From contig NZ_JARKNA010000015.1 in NCBI RefSeq assembly GCF_029360765.1, positions 62,001-126,000 on the forward strand: 64,000 nt of DNA, read 5' to 3'. Position 1 is the stretch's first letter, and every line of letters begins with the position of its first letter. The notes beneath the pieces were generated by a model. It saw nothing but the letters and a program-made list of their open reading frames with translations, had not been told where the DNA came from and made no database searches. Made by a program: the position numbers and the translations under genes. Shown here piece by piece: positions 52,468-61,038 of this stretch. Origin of the DNA: Terrimonas pollutisoli. GTDB lineage: Bacteria; Bacteroidota; Bacteroidia; Chitinophagales; Chitinophagaceae.

Positions 52468-54192
52468 TTATAAATTGCCTTTTTTTAATTCATTGTATGC
52501 ATGATCAACCGCTCTTGCGGTTAATGCCATATACAAAATGGAAGGACTTTGATTGCCGGTACTCGTCATGCAAGCTCCGTCAGTGACAAAAACATTCTGA
52601 CAGGCATGCAACTGGTTCCACTTATTTAATAATGAAGTAGCGGGGTCATTACCCATTCTCACGCCACCCATTTCATGAATATCAAGACCCGGAGCTTGTT
52701 TCGAATCATAGGTGCTAATGTCTTTTGCGCCGGCTTTTTCCAACATGGCCACGCCTTCCTGCATAAAATCCTTTAATAGTTTTTCATCATTATCATCGTA
52801 GCCAACTGAAGTGATAAGTAATGGAATTCCCCATTGATCTTTTTGATCGGTGCTCAACCGGACCTGATTGGTTGCTTTAGGAATTGTTTCACCCTGCATG
52901 TACATATAAATCGTCCATCCACCTGGTTCGCAAAGCCCCTCTTTGAATTCAGCACCAATGCCCTCCGGGCTTCCATAAAACTTTTTCTCCCGTGATGCTG
53001 CTGAAAATATGACGTAACCTCCTGTGAAATCTGTTTCTTGTTTTTTAAGATTGCGAAAATTAGGGATCACACATTCAACAGGCCGACCAGGTGTATAATA
53101 GGAATCAAGAAAGCCATCAAACCGGGCACCCATGCTGCCGCGATAGTTGTGAAAGCAAATATATTTTCCCAACAATCCATTATCGTTACCCAAGCCATCC
53201 GGAAAACGATTGGAAGTCGAATTGAGTAAAATAAGATTGCTGTTTAGGGCAGAGGCGTTGACAAAAATTATTTTGGCAAAAAACTCAGTGGCTTCTTTTG
53301 TATTGGCATCAATTACTCTTACACCAATGGCCTTTTTCTTTTTTTCATCATAAATAATGGAGTGCACTACGGAGTGAGGACGAACAGCCAGGTTTCCTGT
53401 TTTAGCAGCCCAGGGCAATGTTGCGGTAACGGAACTAAAATAACCACCGAAGGGGCAACCACGCATACATAAGTTTCTGTTCATGCATTGCCCTCTTCCC
53501 TGCTGCTTGTGTATTTCGGTTGGCTCTGTAAGCTGCGCCCATCTGCCTGAAATATAATGACGGCCAAAACCGTCCCAGAGGCTTTTCCGCATATGTTGCT
53601 CTACTGCATTGAGATCATAGGCCGGCAAAAACTCTCCGTCCGGCATAGATTCAATTCCCTCTTTGCTACCACAGATGCCAGTGAATTTTTCAGCATGACT
53701 ATACCACGGCGCAATATCATTATAACGGATTGGCCAGTCTATTCCATAGCCATACCGCAATGGCGCGGAAAAATCCCATTCACTCCACCGTTGACAACTT
53801 CGCCCCCAGGTTAATGATTTACCGCCGACCTGGTAACCCCTGATCCAGTCGAATGGTTTTTCCTGCACATAGGGATGATCCTTATCTTTTACAAAGAAAT
53901 GAGCGGTGTCTTCTCCATAACCAGCCGCTTTTGTGATCAATGGATTGTCCTTTTTTGTTGCTTCCGTTATCCATCCGCGATGCGGTAGTTCCCATCGCTG
54001 TTTATCATAAGTTGGATAATCTTTGATATGTTCAATATTTCTTCCCCTTTCCAGCACCAGCGTTTTCAATCCTTTATCACAAAGTTCCTTAGCGGCCCAT
54101 CCACCACTGATACCACTGCCGATAACAATGGCGTCAAAAGTATTTTGTTCTTTGCCTTTGCTGTTAATATGAATATCCAGGGTATCCGGCAT
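52468..54192 (-). CDS. GMC-family FAD-dependent oxidoreductase
   Basis: 574 residues, no signal peptide visible. The Rossmann FAD motif is IVIGSGISGGWAAKELCDKG (23-42), with E-R-G-R-N after strand 2. The GMC second motif is VGGKSLTWGRSCQRWSEWDF, with a Cys-rich loop CMNRNLCMRGCPFGGYFSS. The C-terminal catalytic region has HEMGGVRMGNDP and TDGACMTSTGNQSPSILYMA. This type resembles the flavoprotein subunits of gluconate-2-dehydrogenase or glucoside-3-dehydrogenase, which oxidise sugars, sometimes to 3-keto sugars. Neither the usual small subunit nor a DUF1080 3-keto-hydrolase gene is adjacent; DoxX and a Gfo/Idh protein are. It would act on sugars released by PUL C. Function inferred. Confidence 0.9.
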   Translation of the reverse strand: MPDTLDIHINSKGKEQNTFDAIVIGSGISGGWAAKELCDKGLKTLVLERGRNIEHIKDYPTYDKQRWELPHRGWITEATKKDNPLITKAAGYGEDTAHFFVKDKDHPYVQEKPFDWIRGYQVGGKSLTWGRSCQRWSEWDFSAPLRYGYGIDWPIRYNDIAPWYSHAEKFTGICGSKEGIESMPDGEFLPAYDLNAVEQHMRKSLWDGFGRHYISGRWAQLTEPTEIHKQQGRGQCMNRNLCMRGCPFGGYFSSVTATLPWAAKTGNLAVRPHSVVHSIIYDEKKKKAIGVRVIDANTKEATEFFAKIIFVNASALNSNLILLNSTSNRFPDGLGNDNGLLGKYICFHNYRGSMGARFDGFLDSYYTPGRPVECVIPNFRNLKKQETDFTGGYVIFSAASREKKFYGSPEGIGAEFKEGLCEPGGWTIYMYMQGETIPKATNQVRLSTDQKDQWGIPLLITSVGYDDNDEKLLKDFMQEGVAMLEKAGAKDISTYDSKQAPGLDIHEMGGVRMGNDPATSLLNKWNQLHACQNVFVTDGACMTSTGNQSPSILYMALTARAVDHAYNELKKGNL

Positions 54193-54201
54193 TTCTATTT
54201 T

Positions 54202-54618
54202 TTATTTTGAATGTTTGAAGAGCAAATGATCAACACTATATTTTCCGCTTCCTGTGAAAAAGAAAACCATCCCCAGTAATACAAATAAAAACGGATGCTG
54301 GTCTTCGTACCAAACTTTTCCATGTCCTACAAAAAAAGAAACGTACAACATCGTGCAAACCAGGAAAAGAGATCCCAGTCGCGTTAGAAAACCAATAGCA
54401 ATCATTATCCCCGCTACCAACTCTGCAATCTTCCCCAGATACACCATAAATGCAGGTGAGGAAAAACCTTTGAAAGATTCCCAGGTTAGGTACTCCTTCA
54501 TTTTTCCTTCATCAAATACTTCCCATCCATGATATACCATGAACAAACCAACAACAATACGCACAAAAGCCAGACCAGCTTCCGGCCATAGCGGAGAGGG
54601 TGAAAACAATTTATTCAT
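54202..54618 (-). CDS. DoxX-family membrane protein
   Basis: 138 residues with four predicted membrane segments (about 15-33, 59-80, 84-100, 109-125). It shows the DoxX pattern: FVRIVVGLFMVYHGWEVFDE, GKIAELVAGIMIAIGFLTRLG and a C-terminal FTGSGKYSVDHLLF, the family's G-x-G-x-x-S-x-D motif. DoxX proteins are linked to quinone or thiosulfate electron transfer and to redox-active membrane complexes. Lying 9 bp before the GMC gene and 12 bp after the Gfo/Idh gene, it may give the flavoprotein a membrane electron outlet. This is position-based inference. Confidence 0.9.
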   Translation of the reverse strand: MNKLFSPSPLWPEAGLAFVRIVVGLFMVYHGWEVFDEGKMKEYLTWESFKGFSSPAFMVYLGKIAELVAGIMIAIGFLTRLGSLFLVCTMLYVSFFVGHGKVWYEDQHPFLFVLLGMVFFFTGSGKYSVDHLLFKHSK

Positions 54619-54630
54619 TGACGAAACGGT

Positions 54631-55797
54631 TTAAACGATTGGCCATTTAAACTTACTCTTCAGCTTTACCTTCATGCCTGATGCCGACGATTTCCTGGCG
54701 GCTTCTATTATCTCCAGCACATGCAAGGCATGTTCAACATTGATCAGTGGTTCGGTATGATTGATGATTGATTCACCCGTTTTTGTTGCACCTTCCTGCC
54801 ACACATATCCACCCTTATCCGTGCTCATCAGTTTGGGTGCTTCATCCCAGGAATTGTCGAGTATAACACCATTGGTTTCCCAGTCATAACCGATCAATCG
54901 CATATTACCCTTATCGCCATAGATTTGAATAGAATGCAAAGATTGATTGCCTGCTTCGTGACCATGCGGATCAAAGAAATTGAAGCCACACATCACATGG
55001 CTGATAACTCCCTTATCATGCTCTAACAAAACATGTGCATTGTCTTCTGCTTCCACCTTTATTGATCCTTTATCATCTACTGTTCTCTCTGGTTTCACAA
55101 TGCTTAACATGGCCATTACACTTTTAGCTGGCCCAAGCAAGCCTGTAAGTGTAGCCATATTATATACTCCCAGATCGGGCATACTGCCGCCCAGTTTCTC
55201 ATAAAAGAAAGCACTCCAGGTAGGACCTGTATGACCATACTGTCCATGAGCACTGGCAACTTTTCCAATTTTTCCTTCCTGTATGCATTTGCTCATAAAA
55301 GCAAATTGTGGGCTGTTTACTACGGCGGGTGCTCCCCAAATACGAAGTCCTTTACTTTTTGCAAGATCCAATAAGGCTTTACCCTCTGCATAGGTGTTTG
55401 CCATCGGCTTTTCACTCCATACATGTTTGCCAGCCATCAAAGCTTTCTTGTTGAGCTCACCATGCACCTGCATATCGGTTGTGGTAACCATCATATCAAA
55501 TGGCACGCCGGCCAACATCTTATCAATATGCGGGTAGGTTTTCCCATTGACATTATACTTTTTATTTTGCTCCACCGCCCGTTCGTACTTAATGTCACAC
55601 AAACTCACAATTTCAATCAAAGAAGAAGTTTGCAAGTGTGGGATATAACGGTTGCTTACACTTCCGCAACCGATTAAAGCGACTTTTAATTTCTTTTCGG
55701 GTTTTTCCAGGGCAAAGCTTTCCAATGAAGAGAGTAATACAGCAGCGCCGGCCATGGCGGTGTGTTGCAGAAACTGTTGGCGTGAGATATTCTTCAT
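54631..55797 (-). CDS. Exported Gfo/Idh/MocA oxidoreductase
   Basis: 388 residues. The N-terminus MKNISRQQFLQHTAMAGAAV followed by LLSSLESFALEKP resembles a Tat signal, but the second Arg of the twin-arginine motif is Gln (S-R-Q-Q-F-L). The Rossmann motif is KVALIGCGSVSNRYIPHL (about 39-56), the lysine-containing EKP motif lies in HVWSEKPMANTYAEG, and the C-terminal domain has GGSMPDLGVYNMATL. Family members use NAD(P) held tightly to oxidise or isomerise sugars, and exported members occur in glycan loci of Bacteroidota. Upstream CAATCGTTT and the 32-bp gap to the GH144-like gene fit an operon. Substrate unknown. Confidence 0.9.
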   Translation of the reverse strand: MKNISRQQFLQHTAMAGAAVLLSSLESFALEKPEKKLKVALIGCGSVSNRYIPHLQTSSLIEIVSLCDIKYERAVEQNKKYNVNGKTYPHIDKMLAGVPFDMMVTTTDMQVHGELNKKALMAGKHVWSEKPMANTYAEGKALLDLAKSKGLRIWGAPAVVNSPQFAFMSKCIQEGKIGKVASAHGQYGHTGPTWSAFFYEKLGGSMPDLGVYNMATLTGLLGPAKSVMAMLSIVKPERTVDDKGSIKVEAEDNAHVLLEHDKGVISHVMCGFNFFDPHGHEAGNQSLHSIQIYGDKGNMRLIGYDWETNGVILDNSWDEAPKLMSTDKGGYVWQEGATKTGESIINHTEPLINVEHALHVLEIIEAARKSSASGMKVKLKSKFKWPIV

Positions 55798-55829
55798 AAC
55801 AATCGTTTAAAATTTAAAAATGTAGTTTT

Positions 55830-57983
55830 CTATTTTTCTGCGGATAATTTTTTCAAACCATTTTGAATGTCAGTATCGCTCATGAACAATTTCCACAGGA
55901 GACCAGTGCGATAATTCTCTATCATCACGATCATAGGAGCCTGGTTCAAGCCCATGTAAATTTCAGAGCACCAATTTTGTGTAAGATTAAATGCATCGCG
56001 GAAACCATATTCCCCCCATATAAATTTTCCATAATTGTGATAATAGTTCTTTAATGCTTTCATCGATTCAACAGGAGTATAAGGAAATGAACCAATGGCT
56101 CCGGTCGGTGCAATCTTTCCCTTATCTTGTCTTAATACAGGCTCATCTGCAGAATAGTTATAAGGACCATCGCTGGCTGTAAGCCCCCAGCAGCTGTCTC
56201 CATACCCAACATAATTACCAGGATTGTCTACACAATACAAATAATTGATGCGGGCTATATTTTGGTTGTTGGTAAAATAATTGGTGTACCTGTCAGTAAT
56301 TTGTTTGGGATCGTAGCCAAGGTAAGAATAATGAGTAAAGAACAATGGACCGCCGTTGGAAACGCCAATGTCCAATTTAATATCATAATATTTATTTCCA
56401 TTAGTGTACATGGAACCTTCTGTGGTTTGTCCCCACCCAGCTCTGTATTGCTGACCGATACTATCCTGGTTGGCCCAACCGCTATAATACATACTTGCCG
56501 GAACTGAATAGGTAGGTGAGGCGATGGCTAACAGGTAAGTGACCATTGTTTCGTTCCAACCAATAAGACGATGATCAATGATCCATCCCTGGTCGGGTGA
56601 CCAATGCCAGTAGAGAAATTTACTATCAGGATAACGACGATACCAACTCCACTCTGTTTTTTCCCAAATACTGGTAATCTTATCCCGTATTATTTTTTCA
56701 CGGGCATCGTTTTTATTGAAATAAGCTCTTGCGGTTAATAACCCCTGTAATAAAAAGGATGTTTCTACCAGGTCGCCGCCATTATCTCTATTGCCAAAAA
56801 AGGGTTCCGCTTTCCCGGTGGGACCATCAATAAAATGCGGGAATACTCCATGAAAGGTCGATGCTTTTTCCAGAAAGTTGACAATCCTGGTGAATCGTTC
56901 TATCGATTGATCCCGTGTGATAAAATTCCTGTCAGTTCCTGCAATCAATGCCATTATACCAAAACCTGAGGCGCCGGATGCAATCATATTTTGCCGCCCC
57001 AAAATGTTTTCTTTGGCCAGACCACTATTTTTTTCTGCACCTTCCCAGTAATATAAGAAGCAAGCTTCCTGTATCATAGTCAATAATTCTTCATCCGTCA
57101 TTTGTTTAGTCTGTACCTCCACTGATTGTGATAATTCAGTTTCTTTATAATCGTTACCAATAAATGATAGTTTATACCAATAGTGTTTACCCGTTTGCCC
57201 GGTGAAATCTGAGTACCGGGGAATAAATGGTGATTGAATACCTATTGGTTGATAGTTTGCCCCGTTTTCCGACCGGTAAATTTTTACATACTTAATTCCT
57301 TTATTGGCGATGTCCTTCCATTGCAGGTTTACATGCTTCGCATAGCCCTTTGCATCTGTTATAACAGGTTTTTCAACAAGCGGCGCTTGTTCTGCGGAAG
57401 ACAATAGTTCGATATCGTCAATATAAATTGTTTGCTGACTGACGCCGGAAAAACTTTTTTGTGAAAAAACTACTCCAATGATATTTTCGGGCTTGTTTGC
57501 ATCAACGTTCCTGAATAGATTTAAAGGAATAACAACCTGCTCCCATGTCTTTACCTTGCCTGTTTTAAAAGCAAACCCATTGGTGACCGTGCTGTCTTTC
57601 ATCATTAATCCTACCTCTGGTAAATCCTGCTGCCTGCCTGATGCCGACAAATTATATATCCAAAAAGAAAGACGATCTGATTTCTTAAAATGATCCTGTC
57701 CCCTGGTCTCCTGCTCATAAATAACTGCCCGCCACAGACCATCTTCGTGATTTTTATATTGCAGTTCTAACGAATTGCCCGGTGTGTGAAAAATAGTTTT
57801 ACTTACCGGGAGTTTTCCATTTTTATTTTTTACACTGGAAGGCCGAATATCCGAAGCCTTAGAGAAAAAATAATCTCCTTCCATCCTGCTATTGACAAAA
57901 AAATTATAATCGCACAACGGCTCCTGTGCCAAACAAGCACCGGAAATAATAACAACGAATACGAGTAATCTTATTCTAAACAT
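55830..57983 (-). CDS. GH144-like (glycoamylase-domain) enzyme with N-terminal binding and FnIII domains
   Basis: 717 residues from the ATG at 57983 (MFRIRLLVFVVIISGACLAQ); the frame extends to 58004. Domains: an all-beta domain (about 21-198) of carbohydrate-binding appearance ending YIDDIELLS, an FnIII-like domain (about 203-293), then the PF10091 glycoamylase-like (alpha/alpha)6 domain (about 297-700). The acids conserved in endo-beta-1,2-glucanase CpSGL (recalled as D139, E142, E211) appear as D404 and E407 in DLVETSFLL and E478 in GWNETMVTYLL. FHGVFPHFIDG and WHWSPDQGW are present too. I infer an endo-acting beta-glucan hydrolase, secreted. It is the fourth and most modular of the tandem set. 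Confidence 0.85.
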   Translation of the reverse strand: MFRIRLLVFVVIISGACLAQEPLCDYNFFVNSRMEGDYFFSKASDIRPSSVKNKNGKLPVSKTIFHTPGNSLELQYKNHEDGLWRAVIYEQETRGQDHFKKSDRLSFWIYNLSASGRQQDLPEVGLMMKDSTVTNGFAFKTGKVKTWEQVVIPLNLFRNVDANKPENIIGVVFSQKSFSGVSQQTIYIDDIELLSSAEQAPLVEKPVITDAKGYAKHVNLQWKDIANKGIKYVKIYRSENGANYQPIGIQSPFIPRYSDFTGQTGKHYWYKLSFIGNDYKETELSQSVEVQTKQMTDEELLTMIQEACFLYYWEGAEKNSGLAKENILGRQNMIASGASGFGIMALIAGTDRNFITRDQSIERFTRIVNFLEKASTFHGVFPHFIDGPTGKAEPFFGNRDNGGDLVETSFLLQGLLTARAYFNKNDAREKIIRDKITSIWEKTEWSWYRRYPDSKFLYWHWSPDQGWIIDHRLIGWNETMVTYLLAIASPTYSVPASMYYSGWANQDSIGQQYRAGWGQTTEGSMYTNGNKYYDIKLDIGVSNGGPLFFTHYSYLGYDPKQITDRYTNYFTNNQNIARINYLYCVDNPGNYVGYGDSCWGLTASDGPYNYSADEPVLRQDKGKIAPTGAIGSFPYTPVESMKALKNYYHNYGKFIWGEYGFRDAFNLTQNWCSEIYMGLNQAPMIVMIENYRTGLLWKLFMSDTDIQNGLKKLSAEK

Positions 57984-58022
57984 ATTTTCAATTTCGAAAA
58001 ACAATCTACCAACAACTTAGCT

Positions 58023-59453
58023 TTAAGGCTGCTGACTTTGAAAGCCTAACTTTTTTAACCCATTTTTTATATCAGGAATATTCATAAATAATTTCCACAA
58101 CAAGCCGCTCCGGTAATTTTCGATCATCACGATGATGGGCCCCTGGTCAATTGCCAAATGACCTTTTGCATACCAGTTGTGCGTTTCACTAAATCCGTCC
58201 GTAAAACCATAATCACTCCATATTTTATTACCATGATCATAATAAAAATGTTTCAGTGCCTTCATGCTGAGTTCAGGAGTAAATGGTATGGAAGAGATGG
58301 CTGCAGTAGGTTGAATGACACCCAAATCGACTTCGGGGCAATGTGCTACATAGCCTTTGTAACTATCGCCGGCGGTAAGGCCCCAGCAATTTTCACCATA
58401 TCCTTTATACTTCTTTGGATTTTCGATGCAGTAGGCGCGGTTGATTAATGTATGATTACGCACTTGTTCTAAATAGTCAATCCCTAACGTATCTTTTAAA
58501 CCGTTGGGATTAATGCCCAGAAAAGTATACTGCTCAAAAAAAAGCGGTCCGCCTTTATCATAATTGCCCAAAGGCAATTTGTAGCCGTAATAAGTATTCC
58601 CGTTCTTAAAACTTTTACTGTTGACCCAGCTACCGTCATACACCTCTTTGGAAATAGCATGACGTGGTGAAGCCGCCGCCATGATATAAGTGATCAACGC
58701 CTCGTTCCAACCCCAGATGGGGAAGTTCATATCAAAACCATTATTGGGGCTCCAGTGCCAATACAATTTACTTTCGCCGTTGCTGTGCCAGTTCCAGTTG
58801 GCGGCACCCCACATCTGGTCAACCCGCTTGCGTAAATATTTCTCTCTTGGAATGTTCTTATTAAAATATTCTTTGGCACAAAGAAATCCCATCAGCAAGT
58901 AGGAAGTTTCGACGATATCGGCTGCATCATCTATGCGATCAAACTTAATGGTCTTGCCGGTACGCCCATCCATGAAGTGAGGATAGATACCATGAAAACA
59001 ATCGGCGTTAATAAGAAAATCGGCAATCTTTATTAACCGGCGAACGGCAGTATCCCTGCCTATCCATCCCCTCTCCACCGCTACAATCGTACTCATGATC
59101 CCGAAACCGGTTCCGCCAATAGCTCCTGCATCGGGTCCAAATTTTGTTTTACTAAAATTAGGTTCATCCCAGGCCTCATTGATATAATCCCAATAATGTT
59201 CTGCCAATACCGTATTACTTCGTTCCAACGCCAAACCACTAACTGGATGTGCCCCGTGCCAGAAAAAACGGAAGGTTTGTTTTTGTACCAACTCTAATAG
59301 GGCATCATCGCTCAGTCCTTTGATGATGCCTTTTGGTGCTATGCTATCCGGCCCGTCACCATACTTACCCTTTGTAAGTACCAGGGACTTCGACTGTGCA
59401 TCCGAGAACAATGCTATGGATAGCAAAAGGAAAAAGCAAGTCAATCGTTTCAT
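58023..59453 (-). CDS. GH144-like (glycoamylase-domain) enzyme, third in the tandem set
   Basis: 476 residues, Sec signal peptide ending LFSDAQ. One catalytic domain only. Family motifs: LVQKQTFRFFWHGAHPVSG, GGTGFGIMSTIVAVERGW, FHGIYPHFMDGRTG, then D179/E182 in AADIVETSYLLMG (Ile replaces the Leu of the other copies), HWSPNNGF and E251 in GWNEALITYI. The spacing between E182 and E251 (69) equals that recalled for CpSGL (142 to 211), so this copy is the closest match by geometry. It contains an extra loop at 80-110 (LAEHYWDYINEAWDEPNFSK region) absent from the other three copies. Probable periplasmic beta-1,2-glucanase or related glucanase; specificity inferred. Confidence 0.87.
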   Translation of the reverse strand: MKRLTCFFLLLSIALFSDAQSKSLVLTKGKYGDGPDSIAPKGIIKGLSDDALLELVQKQTFRFFWHGAHPVSGLALERSNTVLAEHYWDYINEAWDEPNFSKTKFGPDAGAIGGTGFGIMSTIVAVERGWIGRDTAVRRLIKIADFLINADCFHGIYPHFMDGRTGKTIKFDRIDDAADIVETSYLLMGFLCAKEYFNKNIPREKYLRKRVDQMWGAANWNWHSNGESKLYWHWSPNNGFDMNFPIWGWNEALITYIMAAASPRHAISKEVYDGSWVNSKSFKNGNTYYGYKLPLGNYDKGGPLFFEQYTFLGINPNGLKDTLGIDYLEQVRNHTLINRAYCIENPKKYKGYGENCWGLTAGDSYKGYVAHCPEVDLGVIQPTAAISSIPFTPELSMKALKHFYYDHGNKIWSDYGFTDGFSETHNWYAKGHLAIDQGPIIVMIENYRSGLLWKLFMNIPDIKNGLKKLGFQSQQP

Positions 59454-59484
59454 GGCTAATAATTTTTCAATGATAAAATGAAAT

Positions 59485-59526
59485 CTATTTTATCCATGGA
59501 CTTTCAAATCCCAGTTTTTTCAATCC
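59485..59526 (-). pseudogene. Decayed 3' end of a fifth GH144-like gene
   Basis: The minus strand encodes GLKKLGFESPWIK and a TAG stop at 59485-59487. The intact gene upstream ends KGLRNLGFESPWLKK, and the one downstream ends NGLKKLGFQSQQP. The remnant therefore is the tail of a further paralogue. It directly abuts a palindromic repeat on its 5' side, the same arrangement as the decayed GH65 tail at 5676-5735. Confidence 0.75.
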
Positions 59527-59585
59527 GGCCCCCTTCCGACTTCCCCCGTTAGGGGAAGCCACCAACGCACAGCCCTTGCTTATTT
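59527..59585. repeat. Palindromic element, copy 5
   Basis: Begins GGCCCCCTTCCGACTTCCCC, then GTTAGGGGAAGCC, and ends ACGCACAGCCCTTGCTTAT. Apart from the first part it matches the copy at about 51398-51455, whose corresponding end reads CACAGCCCTCGCTTAT on the minus strand. It lies between the stop of the 59597 gene and the decayed tail. Confidence 0.7.
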
Positions 59586-59596
59586 AAATATCCTGC

Positions 59597-60949
59597 CTAT
59601 TTTTTCAACCACGGACTTTCAAAACCTAAATTTCTTAACCCTTTTTGTACTTCCGGGCAACTCATAAATAATTTCCATAATAGTCCTGACCGGTAATTTT
59701 CAATCATTACAATGATGGGGCCCTGGTCAATAGCCAGGTGACTATCGGCATACCAGTTCTTTGTTTCGTTAAATGCATCGGTAAAACCATATTCACTCCA
59801 TATCTTATCGCCCAGATCATTATAAAAATGCTTCAATGCCTGCATCGAGTAGTCCGGCGTGTAGGGAAATGCCGACAAAGCCGCTGTTGGTGTAATCGTT
59901 CCGTTATCATTGGTGGGTGAATGTGCATCATAGCCGTTCCAGGTATCGCTGGCTGTCAATCCCCAATTGTTTTCTCCATAACCCTTAAATTCTTTGGGAT
60001 TGTCAACACAATAAGCCCGGTTAATAAGTGTATGATTTTTATTTTGCTCCCAATAGTCTGCATAGCGATCTTTCAACCCACGCGGGTCCAGTCCGAGGAA
60101 TGAATAGTGAGAAAAAAATAATGGGCCGCCGTAGTCAGGCCCCAACGGCAGTTTGATTTTGTAATACTCTCTTTGATTTTTAAAATCAATTCCATTTGCC
60201 CAGCCCCGGGCATATACATTGGTTTTGATGGAATAATTTGTGGAAGATCCGGCCAGTATATAAGTAACAAGACATTCATTCCACCCCCGTATTTCATTAT
60301 TCATACTCCATCCATGATTGGGACTCCAGTGCCAATATAATACGCTTATTCCGTCTCTTGTAAACCAATCCCATTCTACATCATTCCATAACCAATTGAT
60401 GAAATTGCGCAATTGTTTTTCTTTCTGGTTATCCTGGTTGAAGTATTGCCTTGCACACAATAACCCCTGGAATAAATAGGATGTCTCTACAAGATCGGCG
60501 CCATCATCTTTAGGACTAAAAGGAACGGTTTTGCCAGTTTCACCATTGAGCCAGTGTGGAAATGCGCCATGATATTTATCAGCCTTACGAAGAAACCTCA
60601 ATATTTTCAACAAATGACCCACGGCGGTATCCCTGGTGATCCAACCCCTTTCCGCAGCTACTAACATTGTCATGATGCCAAAGCCTGTTCCCCCAACAGT
60701 TGTAGTTTCTAACCCATACACGTTTCCCATATTACTTCGCTCTCTCGATAAACCGGAAACGGGATGAGCAAAATCCCAGAAATAACGGAAGGTTTGTTTT
60801 TGCACCAGGTCAAGCAATGCAGAATCGCCAAGGTTTTTCGGACGATTGGCCGCATTAAACGGTGCCGCTTTTTTTTCTCTTACCTGTGCAAACGAAAATG
60901 ACGGAAGAGTAACAGCTGAAATAAATAGCAACAGAGCCAGGCGTTTCAT
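59597..60949 (-). CDS. GH144-like (glycoamylase-domain) enzyme, second in the tandem set
   Basis: 450 residues, Sec signal peptide ending FSFAQ. A single catalytic domain of typical GH144 length. Motifs: LVQKQTFRYFWDFAHPVSGL, VGGTGFGIMTMLVAAERGW, YHGAFPHWLNGETGK, acids D152/E155 in ADLVETSYLF and E225 in RGWNECLVTYI (spacing 70, against 69 recalled for CpSGL), YWHWSPNHGWSMNN and the C-terminal DQGPIIVMIENYRSGLLWKLF. The family has inverting endo-beta-1,2-glucanases; uncharacterised members may differ in specificity. Downstream lie a palindromic repeat and the remnant tail of another copy. Fourth from the right in the PUL C operon reading. Confidence 0.88.
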   Translation of the reverse strand: MKRLALLLFISAVTLPSFSFAQVREKKAAPFNAANRPKNLGDSALLDLVQKQTFRYFWDFAHPVSGLSRERSNMGNVYGLETTTVGGTGFGIMTMLVAAERGWITRDTAVGHLLKILRFLRKADKYHGAFPHWLNGETGKTVPFSPKDDGADLVETSYLFQGLLCARQYFNQDNQKEKQLRNFINWLWNDVEWDWFTRDGISVLYWHWSPNHGWSMNNEIRGWNECLVTYILAGSSTNYSIKTNVYARGWANGIDFKNQREYYKIKLPLGPDYGGPLFFSHYSFLGLDPRGLKDRYADYWEQNKNHTLINRAYCVDNPKEFKGYGENNWGLTASDTWNGYDAHSPTNDNGTITPTAALSAFPYTPDYSMQALKHFYNDLGDKIWSEYGFTDAFNETKNWYADSHLAIDQGPIIVMIENYRSGLLWKLFMSCPEVQKGLRNLGFESPWLKK

Positions 60950-61038
60950 TGATAAGTGATCTTTTATTTAGAAATTCTGTTTTTACAAATAAGAGTTTCC
61001 TGCTTCCTCTAATCCAGCCAAATCAAAAAAGTCGTGGT

